Shown: positions 52,992-62,577, counted from the first letter of the stretch. The stretch: DNA of 64,000 nucleotides from Halobacterium sp. CBA1132 (GCF_001485535.1 NZ_BCMZ01000001.1:1984001-2048000), one strand, 5' to 3'. Notes: a model not told the origin generated them from the letters alone. Program-made: numbers and translations.

Positions 52992-53002
52992 AATATTTTA
53001 AT
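52992..53002 (+). promoter_or_regulatory. TATA box of deoC
   Basis: AATATTTTAAT, the most AT-rich stretch in this gap, lies 23-33 nt before the ATG at 53025. This spacing predicts a leaderless transcript and decides between that start and the ATG at 53001, which would overlap the box. Confidence 0.65.
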
Positions 53003-53024
53003 GAAAGACTTGGTTACTCGTACC

Positions 53025-53663
53025 ATGAACCGCGAGGAGGTCGCCGCCCGCATCGACCACACCGTACTCGGCCCCGAGACGACGCCAGCGGACGTCGAAC
53101 GCGTCGTCGAGGAAGCCGACGAGTACGGGCTGAACGTCTGCATTCCGCCGTGTTACGTCGCCGACGTCCGGAGCTACGCCCCAGACGACCTCACCGTCGC
53201 CACCGTCATCGGGTTCCCCCACGGGCAGCACACCCCGGCGGCGAAAGCAGCGGAGGCCGAACTCGCGCACGAGGACGGCGCCGACGAACTCGACGTGGTG
53301 ACGAACGTCGGCCGCCTGAAAGCCGGCGAACTGGACGCCGTGCGCGAGGACCTCGAAGCCGTCGTCGACGCCACCGACCTCCCGGTGAAGGTCATCATCG
53401 AGACGCCGCTGCTCGACGACGACGAGAAGCACGAGGCGTGTCAGGCCGCCGTCGACGCGGGCGCCGACATGGTGAAGACCGCGACCGGCTTCTCGGACGG
53501 CGGCGCGACGGTGCCGGACGTGGAACTGATGAGCGAGTACCTCCCCGTGAAGGCCAGCGGCGGCGTCGGCGACTACGCGGACGCAGTTGCGATGTTCGAC
53601 GCGGGCGCCGAGCGCATCGGCGCGAGTTCCGGCGTGAACATCGTGGAGACGTTCGACGACTAG
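53025..53663 (+). CDS. deoC: Deoxyribose-phosphate aldolase
   Basis: Class I aldolase of 212 aa that cleaves 2-deoxyribose 5-phosphate to glyceraldehyde 3-phosphate and acetaldehyde. Schiff-base Lys151 is in [10 protein letters not shown]; the neighbouring Lys122 ([11 protein letters not shown]) and Asp90 (DELDVV) complete the active site. [20 protein letters not shown] and [17 protein letters not shown] are also typical. Starts at the ATG at 53025. It may work with the phosphorylase and pentose genes of this region to salvage nucleosides. Confidence 0.94.
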   Translation: MNREEVAARIDHTVLGPETTPADVERVVEEADEYGLNVCIPPCYVADVRSYAPDDLTVATVIGFPHGQHTPAAKAAEAELAHEDGADELDVVTNVGRLKAGELDAVREDLEAVVDATDLPVKVIIETPLLDDDEKHEACQAAVDAGADMVKTATGFSDGGATVPDVELMSEYLPVKASGGVGDYADAVAMFDAGAERIGASSGVNIVETFDD

Positions 53664-53736
53664 GCAGTCCTCGCCGGGAGCGTCGCCGGCTATCGTCGTG
53701 CTTTTGGCCGCGGGCGGCCAACGATTGGGTCAACGC

Positions 53737-55038
53737 ATGGCCCAGTACCACATCGAGACGTACGGGTGTACCTCGAACCGCGGCGAGAGCCGCGAAATCG
53801 AGCGGCGCCTCCGCGACGCCGGCCACCACAAGGTCGAGGGGGCCGACGACGCGGACGTCGCCATCCTCAACACCTGTACGGTCGTGGAGAAGACGGAGCG
53901 CAACATGCTCCGACGGGCCGAGGAGTTGGAGGACGAGACGGCGGACCTCATCGTCACCGGCTGTATGGCGCTGGCGCAGGGCGAGGAGTTCGCCGACGCG
54001 GACGTCGACGCGCAGGTGCTGCACTGGGACGACGTGCCCGAGGCCGTGACGAACGGCGAGTGCCCGACGACGACGCCGGACGCCGAACCCATCCTCGACG
54101 GCGTCATCGGCATCCTCCCCATCGCCCGCGGCTGCATGAGCAACTGCTCGTACTGTATCACGAAGCAGGCGACCGGGCGCGTGGACTCCCCGCCCGTCGA
54201 GGAGAACGTCGAGAAGGCGCGCGCGCTCGTCCACGCCGGCGCGAAGGAGATTCGCATCACTGGACAGGACACGGGCGTCTACGGCTGGGACGAGGGAGAG
54301 CGCAAGCTCCCCGAACTCTTGGAGCGCATCGCCACCGAAATCGAGGGCGACTTCCGCGTCAGAGTAGGGATGGCGAACCCCGGCGGTGTCCACGGCATCC
54401 GCGAGGAACTCGCCGACGTGTTCGCCGAGCACGACGAAATCTACAACTTCCTGCACGCGCCCGTGCAGTCCGGCAGCGACGACGTGCTCGAAGAGATGCG
54501 CCGCCAGCACGAGGTCGAGCAGTATCTGGACATCGTGGAGACGTTCGACGACCGCTTGGAAGAGTGGACGCTGTCGACGGACTTCATCGTCGGCTTCCCG
54601 ACGGAGGACGACCAGGACCACGAGCAGTCGATGGCCCTCCTGCGGGAGACCCGGCCGGAGAAGATCAACGTCACGCGGTTCTCCAAGCGCCCCGGCACGG
54701 ACGCCGCGGACATGAAGGGGCTGGGCGGGCAGACGAAGAAGGACCGCTCGAAGGCGATGACCGACCTGAAGATGGACGTGGTCGGTGACGCCCACGAGGA
54801 GATGGTCGGCACGGAGCGCGACGTACTCGTCACCGAGCAGGGGACGGGGGACTCCGTGAAGTGCTACGACCAGTCCTACCGCCAGATTATCGTCCAGAAC
54901 GCCGCCGAGTACGGCCTCGAACCCGGCGACTTCGCGACCGTCGAGGTCACCGGCCACCAGACCGTCTACGCGTTCGGCGAACCGGTCGCGCCCGCTGACG
55001 CCGACGCGGACGGCCGCGCGAGCACGACCGCCGACTGA
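53737..55038 (+). CDS. tRNA-t6A37 methylthiotransferase (e-MtaB type)
   Basis: Radical SAM enzyme of 433 aa that adds a methylthio group to t6A37 in ANN-decoding tRNAs. The N-terminal UPF0004 domain carries Cys11, Cys47 and Cys76 for the auxiliary iron-sulfur cluster (YGCTSNRG, LNTCTVVE, VTGCMA). The radical SAM triad is RGCMSNCSYC with Cys133, 137 and 140. A TRAM domain lies at the C-terminus (ERDVLVTEQGTGDSVKCYDQ). The archaeal/eukaryotic CDKAL1-like subgroup fits. ATG at 53737 has a TATA-like GTGCTTTTGG about 33 nt upstream. Confidence 0.93.
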   Translation: MAQYHIETYGCTSNRGESREIERRLRDAGHHKVEGADDADVAILNTCTVVEKTERNMLRRAEELEDETADLIVTGCMALAQGEEFADADVDAQVLHWDDVPEAVTNGECPTTTPDAEPILDGVIGILPIARGCMSNCSYCITKQATGRVDSPPVEENVEKARALVHAGAKEIRITGQDTGVYGWDEGERKLPELLERIATEIEGDFRVRVGMANPGGVHGIREELADVFAEHDEIYNFLHAPVQSGSDDVLEEMRRQHEVEQYLDIVETFDDRLEEWTLSTDFIVGFPTEDDQDHEQSMALLRETRPEKINVTRFSKRPGTDAADMKGLGGQTKKDRSKAMTDLKMDVVGDAHEEMVGTERDVLVTEQGTGDSVKCYDQSYRQIIVQNAAEYGLEPGDFATVEVTGHQTVYAFGEPVAPADADADGRASTTAD

Positions 55039-55041
55039 GGG

Positions 55042-55569
55042 TCACGTCGCCGCTCCGTTCTCACCGTTCTCGCCGTCAATGAGTCGCCGCAGGAGCCACT
55101 CGGCGGCGAGCAGGACAACCGTAGCGACCGCGAACACGGGTGCGAAGACGAACCCCCAAATCGAGAGGACGCCCGTCTCGCCGCCGACGTGCAGGAACGC
55201 GTACCACGTGAACGCGGTCACGACGAACAGCGCGAGAAGCGCCGAGAGGTAGCGGAAGCGGGCGTACGCGTACGTCGTCCCACCCGAGAGGACGGCGGAA
55301 CCGACACCGCCGATGGCGACCCAGGCGGCGAGCGCGTCGACGGCCTGCGAGAACGCCACCGGGTAGAAGACCGCGCGCACGACCGCCCAGAGGCCGAGCG
55401 TGAGGACAGTGTAGATGGCAGCGACGCGGACGGCAGCGGTTCGGGGCGACCACTCCGGCCGCAGGAGGGCGAGCCGGCTGACTGTCGACGCGACGGCGAG
55501 CGCGACCACGCTGGCGACGCCGGCGGCCGCGAGTGAACTCCCGAGGACCGAGCACCCCTGGCCGGGCAT
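55042..55569 (-). CDS. Five-helix membrane protein
   Basis: A 175-aa hydrophobic protein of unrecognised family. About five helices are likely: residues 12-32, 47-67, 80-99, 105-126 and 134-155. Short basic loops lie between (RLALLRPEWSPRTAAVR) and the tail is polar (LRRLIDGENGENGAAT). Its stop is 3 bp from the stop of the MtaB-like gene. On the minus strand a TATA-like CGTTAAGTG lies about 25 nt upstream of the ATG. Function unknown. Confidence 0.75.
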   Translation of the reverse strand: MPGQGCSVLGSSLAAAGVASVVALAVASTVSRLALLRPEWSPRTAAVRVAAIYTVLTLGLWAVVRAVFYPVAFSQAVDALAAWVAIGGVGSAVLSGGTTYAYARFRYLSALLALFVVTAFTWYAFLHVGGETGVLSIWGFVFAPVFAVATVVLLAAEWLLRRLIDGENGENGAAT

Positions 55570-55632
55570 TAGCGAATAGACGAAGGAACGACACTTAACG
55601 GCGGAGCGGAGTTCCAGCGACTGCGAACAGCG

Positions 55633-55779
55633 TTACCGCTTCGTCTGGACGTTCGTGCTGCCGCAGTCCGGGCACTGCGTCATCGAGCCGAGCGTGGGAT
55701 GCGTGCCGGAGTCCCAGTCGCCGTTCGACGGCGCGGTACGACCGCACCCGAGACACTGCAGTTGGGTCGCCTCGCTCAT
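55633..55779 (-). CDS. Small CPxCG-type zinc-ribbon protein
   Basis: A 48-aa protein starting MSEATQLQC, with CLGCGRTAPS and, 27 residues on, CPDCGSTNVQTKR. Two CxxCG knuckles make a complete zinc ribbon. Such tiny proteins are abundant in haloarchaea and a few affect biofilm, swarming or stress responses. The start at 55779 is a clean ATG and the frame ends in TAA. It sits between the membrane protein gene and the CDF gene, all on the minus strand. Confidence 0.8.
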   Translation of the reverse strand: MSEATQLQCLGCGRTAPSNGDWDSGTHPTLGSMTQCPDCGSTNVQTKR

Positions 55780-55864
55780 GCGCGGCGCTTCGACGCGAGC
55801 CCTGAAAGAAGTTCCTGCCGTTCGGGCGCTACGGGTCGCTTCGCCGTCAGCACGCCGGGCGTCG

Positions 55865-56758
55865 CTACGCGGGGCCGCCGTCCTTCCACTCGCCGAGTTC
55901 CTTCGGGTCGACGTGGACGAACACGTCGTCGACCTCCGGAATCTCCCGCACCGACTCGATGATTTCGGTCTCGATGTCGTGGGCCTCGTGGAGGGTCATC
56001 TCGCCCTCGACTTCGACGTGGAGGCTGACGTCGACCTCCGGGCCGACGTAGTGGGCGACGACGTCGTGGGCGCCCTCCACCTTGGGGTGGGCGAGCGCGC
56101 GTTCGAGAATCTCCTCGCGGAGCTCCTCGGAGGGTGCGGCGCCGACGAGGTAGTTGACGTTGTCGCGGACGATTTCGTAGCCCGTGTAGAGGATGCCCAG
56201 CGCCACGACGAGCGCCGCCAGCGGGTCCAGAATCGGGTAGCCGGCGGCGGAGCCGAGGACGCCAGCCAGCGCCGCGCCCGCGGTGAGGATGTCGTTGCGG
56301 TTGTCGAGAGCGGTCGCGCGAATCGCGGGCGAGCGGTAGCGCTCGGCGACGTCCAGACAGTAGTAGTAGAGTGCGTACTTCCCGACGGCGGTGCCGACGA
56401 GCACGACGACGCCCGCGAGGCCCGCGCTCCGGCCGTACGACCCCGCGAGCAGCGACGACGCCGCCGACCAGATGACGGCGGCGCCGGCGCCGAGGACGCC
56501 GACGGCGACGAACAGCGAGACGAACGGCTCGATTCGCTCGTGACCGTGCGGGTGTTCGAAGTCCGGGGGCTGCGTGGTGAGGTAGAGACCGCCGACGACG
56601 ACCAGCGAGTACGCCACGTCCGCGAGGCTGTTGACGGCTTCGGAGCCGACAGCGATACTGCCGGTCGTCCACCAGACGACGGCTTTCGCTGCGACGAGGG
56701 CGAGGTTCGCGGCGAGGACGACGCCGCCGACCCGCCGGACCGCGCGTCTCCGGTCCAT
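55865..56758 (-). CDS. Cation diffusion facilitator (CDF) metal transporter
   Basis: A 297-aa CDF transporter that exports divalent metals such as Zn, Mn or Fe. Six helices are expected; metal-site residues appear as SEAVNSLADVAYSL (an N, D pair in TM2) and ATALDNRNDILTAG (D, N, D in TM5). The loop TTQPPDFEHPHGHERIEPF carries the family's His-rich segment. The C-terminal cytoplasmic domain (PKVEGAHDVVAHYVGPEVDV) is complete. The ATG at 56758 is chosen; a GTG two codons earlier is possible. Metal specificity unknown. Confidence 0.9.
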   Translation of the reverse strand: MDRRRAVRRVGGVVLAANLALVAAKAVVWWTTGSIAVGSEAVNSLADVAYSLVVVGGLYLTTQPPDFEHPHGHERIEPFVSLFVAVGVLGAGAAVIWSAASSLLAGSYGRSAGLAGVVVLVGTAVGKYALYYYCLDVAERYRSPAIRATALDNRNDILTAGAALAGVLGSAAGYPILDPLAALVVALGILYTGYEIVRDNVNYLVGAAPSEELREEILERALAHPKVEGAHDVVAHYVGPEVDVSLHVEVEGEMTLHEAHDIETEIIESVREIPEVDDVFVHVDPKELGEWKDGGPA

Positions 56759-56798
56759 CGACACAACCTTCCTCGCCCGGGTGGTTCGGTGTTTCGAT

Positions 56799-57341
56799 TC
56801 AGTCGAAAACGAGCTTCGGCGCGCCGGCCTCCGTCTCGACGGCCGCGGGGTGGTCGGCGAACGCCTCGTGGAGGCGGTCGTAGGACTCGTCGAGGGCTTC
56901 GACGATGACCTTGGTGTCCCCGATAACGGGCATGAAGTTGGTGTCGCCGCTCCACCGCGGCACGACGTGCGTGTGGAGGTGGTCGTCGATGCTGCCGCCG
57001 GCGGCGTCGCCGCCGAGGTTGAGGCCGGCGTTGAAGCCGTCCGGGGAGAACGCCGCTTCGAGCGCGTCGAAGGTCGCCTGCTTGAGGCGAGCGTGGTCGA
57101 GCAGCGTCTCGTCGTCGAGGTCAGTGTAGTCGCCCGTGTGCTCGCGGGGGATGACCATGCAGTGCCCGGGGCTGTACGGGTAGTTGTTCAACATCACGAG
57201 CGCGTGTTCGGCGCGCGCGACGACGAGGTTTTCCCGGTCGTCGCCGCGCTGTGGGTACTCGCAGAACACGCAGTCGACGTCCTCGTTCTTGTCGTCGCGT
57301 TCGACCCACTCGATGCGCCACGGCGCGAACACCTGGTCCAT
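56799..57341 (-). CDS. HIT-family nucleotide hydrolase/transferase
   Basis: A 180-aa histidine-triad protein. The catalytic motif is HLHTHVVPRW at residues 121-130 (HxHxHxx), and a zinc-type CVFC at 24-27 matches the archaeal/bacterial HIT group with an ATP adenylyltransferase-like N-terminus (FAPWRIEWVE). The N-terminal MDQVFAPWRIEW start at 57341 is chosen over an ATG seven codons earlier. On the minus strand a GTAAAACACC box lies about 30 nt upstream. Natural substrate is unknown. Confidence 0.88.
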   Translation of the reverse strand: MDQVFAPWRIEWVERDDKNEDVDCVFCEYPQRGDDRENLVVARAEHALVMLNNYPYSPGHCMVIPREHTGDYTDLDDETLLDHARLKQATFDALEAAFSPDGFNAGLNLGGDAAGGSIDDHLHTHVVPRWSGDTNFMPVIGDTKVIVEALDESYDRLHEAFADHPAAVETEAGAPKLVFD

Positions 57342-57463
57342 ACCAGAGGGTCGGCGGCCCACGCCAGGTGTTTTACGGTGAAATGTATGTCAAATGTTCA
57401 CATTCACCACTTTGGTCGGTTATTTACTTGCGGGAGTTGTCAGCTCGAAGTGGAGTGGTCCCG

Positions 57464-57664
57464 ATGGCCAGTAAAACCCCACAGGCCGACGCCATGACCG
57501 AGCCGTGCCCAACCTGCGGGTACGAGACCCCGCACACGGTCACCGTCGAACTCCGAACGGAGAGTGCCGACGACCAGAACGCGGCGTTCTCCCGGGAGCC
57601 CTACCGCGTCACGACCTGCCGGGAGTGCGGCGACGTGCGCGCCGAGCGCATGAACGACGCCTAG
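57464..57664 (+). CDS. Small zinc-ribbon protein
   Basis: A 66-aa protein with CPTCGYETPHTVTVELRTES and, 30 residues later, CRECGDVRAERMNDA, two CxxCG knuckles around a short beta segment. It is of the haloarchaeal mini zinc-finger type without known role. The gap before it (57342-57463) holds an AT-rich stretch with GGTTATTTACTTG near 57417-57429, a promoter candidate. Its stop overlaps the stop of the methionine aminopeptidase gene in the shared bases CTAG. Confidence 0.75.
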   Translation: MASKTPQADAMTEPCPTCGYETPHTVTVELRTESADDQNAAFSREPYRVTTCRECGDVRAERMNDA

Positions 57665-58551
57665 TTCGTCGTGACTTCGCAGCCGTCTTCGGTGACGACG
57701 AGCGTGTGCTCGTCTTGGCTGACGAGCGCGCCCTCCTGTTCTTTCAACACCGGGTACGACCGCACGATGTCCGCCATCTCGAGGCGGCGGAGACTCATCT
57801 CCGCGCGCGGCCCGTCCAGCCACCGCGCCGCGAACGGCAGGCCGTCGAACTGTTCGAGGTCGTCGAGCAGTTGGCGCGCGCGGCGGTCCCGGACGCTGCC
57901 GTCGCCGACGACCTCGTAAATCTCGGTCGCCGACCCCTCCGAGACCTTCCCCGTCCCGGTGGTGGCGAACGGCTCGATGGCGAGCACGTCACCGACCTGC
58001 AGTTCCGTCCCCGAGTCCAGTTTCCGGTTCGGGACGTTCGGCCCCGTGTGCGCGTCGAAGACGTCGACGCCGTGCCCGGTGAGATTGACCACGGGATTGT
58101 AGCCGTAGGCCTCGATGACGTCCTGAATCTCGGCGCCGATTTCGCCCGTGTGGACGCCCGGTTCGACGGCGTCCACGGCGGCGTCGAGCGCCTCCTCCGC
58201 GGCTTCGACGAGTTCGGGGTTCCCGGAGAGGTCGACGGTCGTCGCGGCGTCCGCGATGTGGCCGTCGACGTGCACGCCGACGTCCAGACACACCATCTCC
58301 TCGCCGAACTCCGTGTCGTCGTCGGCGCCCGGCGCGGCGTGGCTGGCCTCCTCGTCCACGCTGATGTTCACGGGGAACGCCGGTTCGCCGCCGAGTTCCC
58401 GGATTCGCTCCTCGGCGAACTCCGCGACCTCCAGTTGCGTCGCCCCGACCTCCACGCGGTCGGCGGCCGCCTCCATCACGTCCGTCAGAATGTCGCCGGC
58501 TTCCACGTACTTCTCGTACGCCTCGGAACCGACTTCGACGCTGTCTGCCAT
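57661..58551 (-). CDS. map: Methionine aminopeptidase
   Basis: A 296-aa type 2 methionine aminopeptidase that removes the initiator Met. The five metal ligands can be seen: Asp in LDVGVHVDG, Asp in DAATTVDL, His in NLTGHGVDVFDAH, Glu in AIEPFATTG and Glu near the end (VVTEDG). The insertion of about 60 residues around LLDDLEQFDGLPFAARWLDG marks the type 2 (archaeal/eukaryotic) form. The ATG at 58551 is the conserved start. The 160-bp gap upstream carries a hairpin. Confidence 0.93.
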   Translation of the reverse strand: MADSVEVGSEAYEKYVEAGDILTDVMEAAADRVEVGATQLEVAEFAEERIRELGGEPAFPVNISVDEEASHAAPGADDDTEFGEEMVCLDVGVHVDGHIADAATTVDLSGNPELVEAAEEALDAAVDAVEPGVHTGEIGAEIQDVIEAYGYNPVVNLTGHGVDVFDAHTGPNVPNRKLDSGTELQVGDVLAIEPFATTGTGKVSEGSATEIYEVVGDGSVRDRRARQLLDDLEQFDGLPFAARWLDGPRAEMSLRRLEMADIVRSYPVLKEQEGALVSQDEHTLVVTEDGCEVTTN

Positions 58552-58593
58552 ACCGAATCGTTCGCCCGAACGCGGGAAAGAGGTTGCGGGATT

Positions 58594-58611
58594 GCGCGGT
58601 CGAGACCGCGC
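58594..58611 (-). terminator. Hairpin downstream of the isoaspartyl peptidase gene
   Basis: A perfect 8-bp stem with a 2-nt turn (GCGCGGTC-GA-GACCGCGC) lies in the 160-bp gap between the stop at 58712 and the map start. No strong T-tract follows on the minus strand. It may stabilise the 3' end of the upstream mRNA. Nothing else is evident in this gap except a GGTCT/AGACC pair overlapping the end of the upstream gene. Confidence 0.35.
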
Positions 58612-58711
58612 GCGAACGACGCTGCGCCGACTCGCCCGACCACGAGGAAGAACAGCGCCGCTCACGGCTCACTGCGTTCGCCGCTCGCGATAACGAGGGT
58701 CTTCGCTGCGC

Positions 58712-59590
58712 TCAGACCGTCGCTGTCTGCATCTGCTCGGAGTTGAACGCCTCCCCGACCGTCCCGTCCCCGCCGAGCACGATGACGCCCGCGGACGACC
58801 CAGTCATATCGTCGAACTCCTCGATGGCTCGGTCGGCGGCCGCCTGCGCGTCCAGTCCGGATTCGAGGTGGCGGACGGCGCGCCGCGTCAGCGTCGCCTT
58901 CGCGATGTCCTCGCCCGCGCCAGTGGCCGATGCCGCACCCGCCGGCGCCGCGTAGAACCCCGAGCCGATTTGAGGGACGTCACCGACGCGACCTGCGAGC
59001 GCGAGCCAGCGACCGCCCGTCGACGTCGCCGTCGCGAGCGTCTCCCCGTCGAACGCCACCGCGCCCACCGTGTCGTGGTCCTTCTGGTCGCGGCCTTCAG
59101 GGTCCGTAGCGCCGAACTTGTCCCGAAGCCAGTCACGATGTGCGAGCGGGCCGCCCTCCGGGCGGTCGTCGAGCGCGTCCCAGCGCTCGCGGGTGTCCTC
59201 GCTCCAGAGGTCGCACTCGACGTCGATGCCGATGTCCGCCGCGAAGTCGACGGCGTGGACGCCGTTCAAGAGGACGTGTGGCGTCTCCTCCATCACGGCG
59301 CGAGCGACCGAGACGGCGGCCTCGACGCCCGGCATCGACGCCGCCGCTCCGGCCTCCCTATCACTCGTCATCAGGCCGGCGTCCGTCCGAATCACGCCGT
59401 CTGACTGGACCGCTCCGCCCGTCCCCGCGTTGAATCGGGAGTCGGCTTCGAGAACGCGGATTGCGGCCTCCACTGCGTCCACAGGGTCGGCCTCGTCGGC
59501 GCCCGCGTCCGCGGCCTCGTCGAGAGTCGCCTGTCGCGGCACTGGTTCGTCCACGCTCGCGCCCGCGCCGCCGTGTACGATGACCTGCAT
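58712..59590 (-). CDS. Isoaspartyl peptidase/plant-type L-asparaginase
   Basis: An N-terminal nucleophile hydrolase of 292 aa that repairs or degrades isoaspartyl peptides and asparagine. Autocleavage occurs before the nucleophile Thr174 in HDTVGAVAF, splitting the chain into two subunits; the substrate-binding region SATGAGEDIAKATLTRRAVR is after it. The N-terminus MQVIVHGGAGA is conserved, fixing the start at 59590. Cytoplasmic; no operon partner. Confidence 0.9.
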   Translation of the reverse strand: MQVIVHGGAGASVDEPVPRQATLDEAADAGADEADPVDAVEAAIRVLEADSRFNAGTGGAVQSDGVIRTDAGLMTSDREAGAAASMPGVEAAVSVARAVMEETPHVLLNGVHAVDFAADIGIDVECDLWSEDTRERWDALDDRPEGGPLAHRDWLRDKFGATDPEGRDQKDHDTVGAVAFDGETLATATSTGGRWLALAGRVGDVPQIGSGFYAAPAGAASATGAGEDIAKATLTRRAVRHLESGLDAQAAADRAIEEFDDMTGSSAGVIVLGGDGTVGEAFNSEQMQTATV

Positions 59591-59698
59591 ACGCCAGCCT
59601 GTCCGACCCGACCGCTTAGTGTGGTGGGGTTCGTGCGCCCCTCGCCGGACCGACACCGAACTACGGGGCGTGTTGACGTACCTGCGCGAAACAGCAGT

Positions 59699-59707
59699 CC
59701 TTTTAGG
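59699..59707 (+). promoter_or_regulatory. TATA-like box of icd
   Basis: CCTTTTAGG lies 20-34 nt before the two candidate icd starts (59727 and 59733) in the gap that icd shares with the divergent peptidase gene. It fits a leaderless or almost leaderless transcript. Confidence 0.5.
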
Positions 59708-59732
59708 CGCTTCGGGAGACCTTCATATGACT

Positions 59733-60976
<1,244 letters not shown>

Positions 60977-60992
<16 letters not shown>

Positions 60993-61053
60993 GGCGAGTT
61001 CTTCGGGCCCTCGGCTCGCGCCGAGGATATCGAGGACCTCGCGTAACGAGGTC
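60977..61053 (+). terminator. Three tandem hairpins behind icd
   Basis: Hairpin 1 has a perfect 13-bp stem (60977-60989 with 60993-61005) whose 3-nt loop is exactly the icd stop codon TGA. Hairpin 2 has a 7-bp stem with a 4-nt loop (61009-61026). Hairpin 3 has a 7-bp stem with a 5-nt loop (61035-61053). A T-rich tract (CTAACTCGTTTCTTCTTTCG) follows near 61066-61085. The array probably ends the transcript and protects its 3' end; any regulatory role is inference. Confidence 0.75.
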
Positions 61054-61123
61054 TTCGCGCCGTCTCTAACTCGTTTCTTCTTTCGACCCGCTACTCGTCA
61101 GCGACGCATCGGCGACAACGCAT

Positions 61124-61441
61124 ATGCGTCTCGGTAGCGTACTACAGAGCGTGCCAGAGGACGACGACTTCGGCGGCATCGACGTACCGGGAATGGAAGA
61201 CATCGCGCGGGCCGAGCAGGAACTCACCGTTCGCGTCGAGCGGCGCACGTACGACAAGCCCGTGACCGTCGTGGAGGGGTTCGACCCCGACGCGACGGAC
61301 GTCGGCGACGTGGCGACGACGCTGAAGAAGTCCCTCGGCGCGGGCGGCACGGCCAAGGAGACCAGCGTCGAGGTGCAGGGCGACCACGAGGACCGCGTGA
61401 AAGACATCCTCGAAGAAGAAGGCTTCACCGTCGAGCGGTAG
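61124..61441 (+). CDS. SUI1/eIF1-like translation factor
   Basis: A 105-aa protein of the SUI1 family. The core includes LTVRVERRTYDKPVTVVEGF, TTLKKSLGAGGTAKETSVEV and VKDILEEEGFTVER, with LGAGGT and the Lys/Gly loop that contact the ribosomal P site in eIF1. The N-terminal 20 residues (LGSVLQSVPEDDDFGG) replace the zinc-type N-terminus seen in other archaeal SUI1 proteins, so this is likely a paralogue. It converges on the cupin gene with 1 bp between stops. Confidence 0.85.
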   Translation: MRLGSVLQSVPEDDDFGGIDVPGMEDIARAEQELTVRVERRTYDKPVTVVEGFDPDATDVGDVATTLKKSLGAGGTAKETSVEVQGDHEDRVKDILEEEGFTVER

Positions 61442-61442
61442 C

Positions 61443-61781
61443 TCACTCCTGCCAGTCCGGATTTTCGCGCGGCGGCGAGAAGACATCGAGGCCGCGGACG
61501 CGCTCGCCGCTCTCGTTGAGCGCGGCGTGGGGCTCGCCGCCGGGAATCGTGTACGACTCGCCGGCGGCGACCGTGAACTCCTCGCCGGCCACGAGGAACG
61601 TGAGTTCGCCCTCGTAGACGAAGCCCACCTGCTCGTGGTGGTGGTCGTGTTCCGGGACGTCCGCGCCGGGTTCGATGGTGACGTGCTGGACGCTCATGTT
61701 CTCGCCGACCGCGAGTTCGGCGAGGAAGACGCCGTCGATGGCCTCTACGGGGTCGTGGTCCGCGAGGGAGTCAGTCTCCAT
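61443..61781 (-). CDS. Single-domain cupin protein
   Basis: A 112-aa small cupin. The metal-binding motifs are PEHDHHHEQVGFVYEGELTF (His, His, Glu) and GGEPHAALNESGE (His). The end is polar. Such small cupins range from sugar isomerases to dioxygenases, so no reaction can be given. The ATG at 61781 gives METDSLADHD; a longer reading upstream has no family support. Its stop lies 1 bp from the SUI1 gene stop. Confidence 0.85.
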   Translation of the reverse strand: METDSLADHDPVEAIDGVFLAELAVGENMSVQHVTIEPGADVPEHDHHHEQVGFVYEGELTFLVAGEEFTVAAGESYTIPGGEPHAALNESGERVRGLDVFSPPRENPDWQE

Positions 61782-61831
61782 GGAGGGTGGACGAAACGCG
61801 CCGACAAAAAGCCGCGTGTCGGCACCACCGC

Positions 61832-61933
61832 TCAGCGCGAGTCCGCGAGCGGGTTCGCGGGCACGCCGACGTGCTGGTGGCGGCGGTAGACGTAGGCAGC
61901 GGCGACCAGCGGCGCGACTGCGGGGACGACCAT
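61832..61933 (-). CDS. Tiny single-helix membrane protein (tentative)
   Basis: A 33-aa frame starting MVVPAVAPLVAAAYVYRRHQ and ending NPLADSR: one hydrophobic helix with a basic tail. There is no family to compare. A TATA-like ATAAACG on the minus strand about 40 nt upstream could serve it or, read the other way, the next gene. The frame also continues upstream without an ATG. It could be chance. Confidence 0.3.
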   Translation of the reverse strand: MVVPAVAPLVAAAYVYRRHQHVGVPANPLADSR

Positions 61934-62006
61934 CAGGAAGTACAGCGCCGACGGCGTCCACGCTGGGACGGGACGTTTATCAGCGACGCCGCCCGATTCG
62001 GAGGTG

Positions 62007-62531
62007 ATGACGTACGCGGTCGTCGGCTGCACGGACTGTGGCGCGCTGTGGGTCGTGGAGGGACGCCCCGACACCTCGGGCTGTCCGCGCTGCGAGCGGC
62101 GCCACCAGTTCTCGAAACTCCGGAAGTTCGTCCAGACCGACGACGAGGACCACGCCCGCGAGGCGCGGGCGTCGATGCTCGCGAACCGCGCGGGCCACGG
62201 CGACGCGTTCGCGGAGCTGGACGACTTCACGACGCTCGGCGACTTCGCGGAGGACGCGGGGATGAGCGACGAGGAGTTCCTCGACTCGGCAGGCGTCGAC
62301 GTCGAGGAAGTGTCGGCCGTCGAGGAGCGCGTCGAGCAGTCCGGGCGCAGCCTCGGGAAGCGCGAGGCCGTGCGGACGGCGCTGCGCGAACTCGACGAAC
62401 CCACGGAAGCCGAGGTGAAGGCGTTCGCGGCCGAGCACGGCGTCGACGGGGAGTACGTCGAGCGCGCGCTCGACAAACTCCGGCGTGCCGGCGACGTCAC
62501 CGAGTCCGGCGACGGGTTCCGGCTACTGTAG
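62007..62531 (+). CDS. DUF5817-like zinc-ribbon/winged-helix protein
   Basis: A 174-aa protein. The first 30 residues contain a zinc ribbon (GCTDCGALWVVEGRPDTSG, then CPRCERRHQF). The rest is helical with DUF5817-like acidic segments and a winged-helix-like C-terminus (KAFAAEHGVDGEYVERALDK, GDVTESGDGFRLL). It probably binds nucleic acid; no more can be said. A GTG at 62004 precedes the ATG. GTTTATC about 28 nt upstream fits a leaderless start. Confidence 0.75.
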   Translation: MTYAVVGCTDCGALWVVEGRPDTSGCPRCERRHQFSKLRKFVQTDDEDHAREARASMLANRAGHGDAFAELDDFTTLGDFAEDAGMSDEEFLDSAGVDVEEVSAVEERVEQSGRSLGKREAVRTALRELDEPTEAEVKAFAAEHGVDGEYVERALDKLRRAGDVTESGDGFRLL

Positions 62532-62577
62532 CCGGCGACCCACACGTTCTTGCCGGTGGCTGTGCGAGGTTCCGACG

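Noticed and set aside
53001-53024. Upstream ATG for deoC at 53001
   Set aside because: It overlaps the predicted TATA box AATATTTTAAT. The ATG at 53025 matches the family start and the leaderless spacing.
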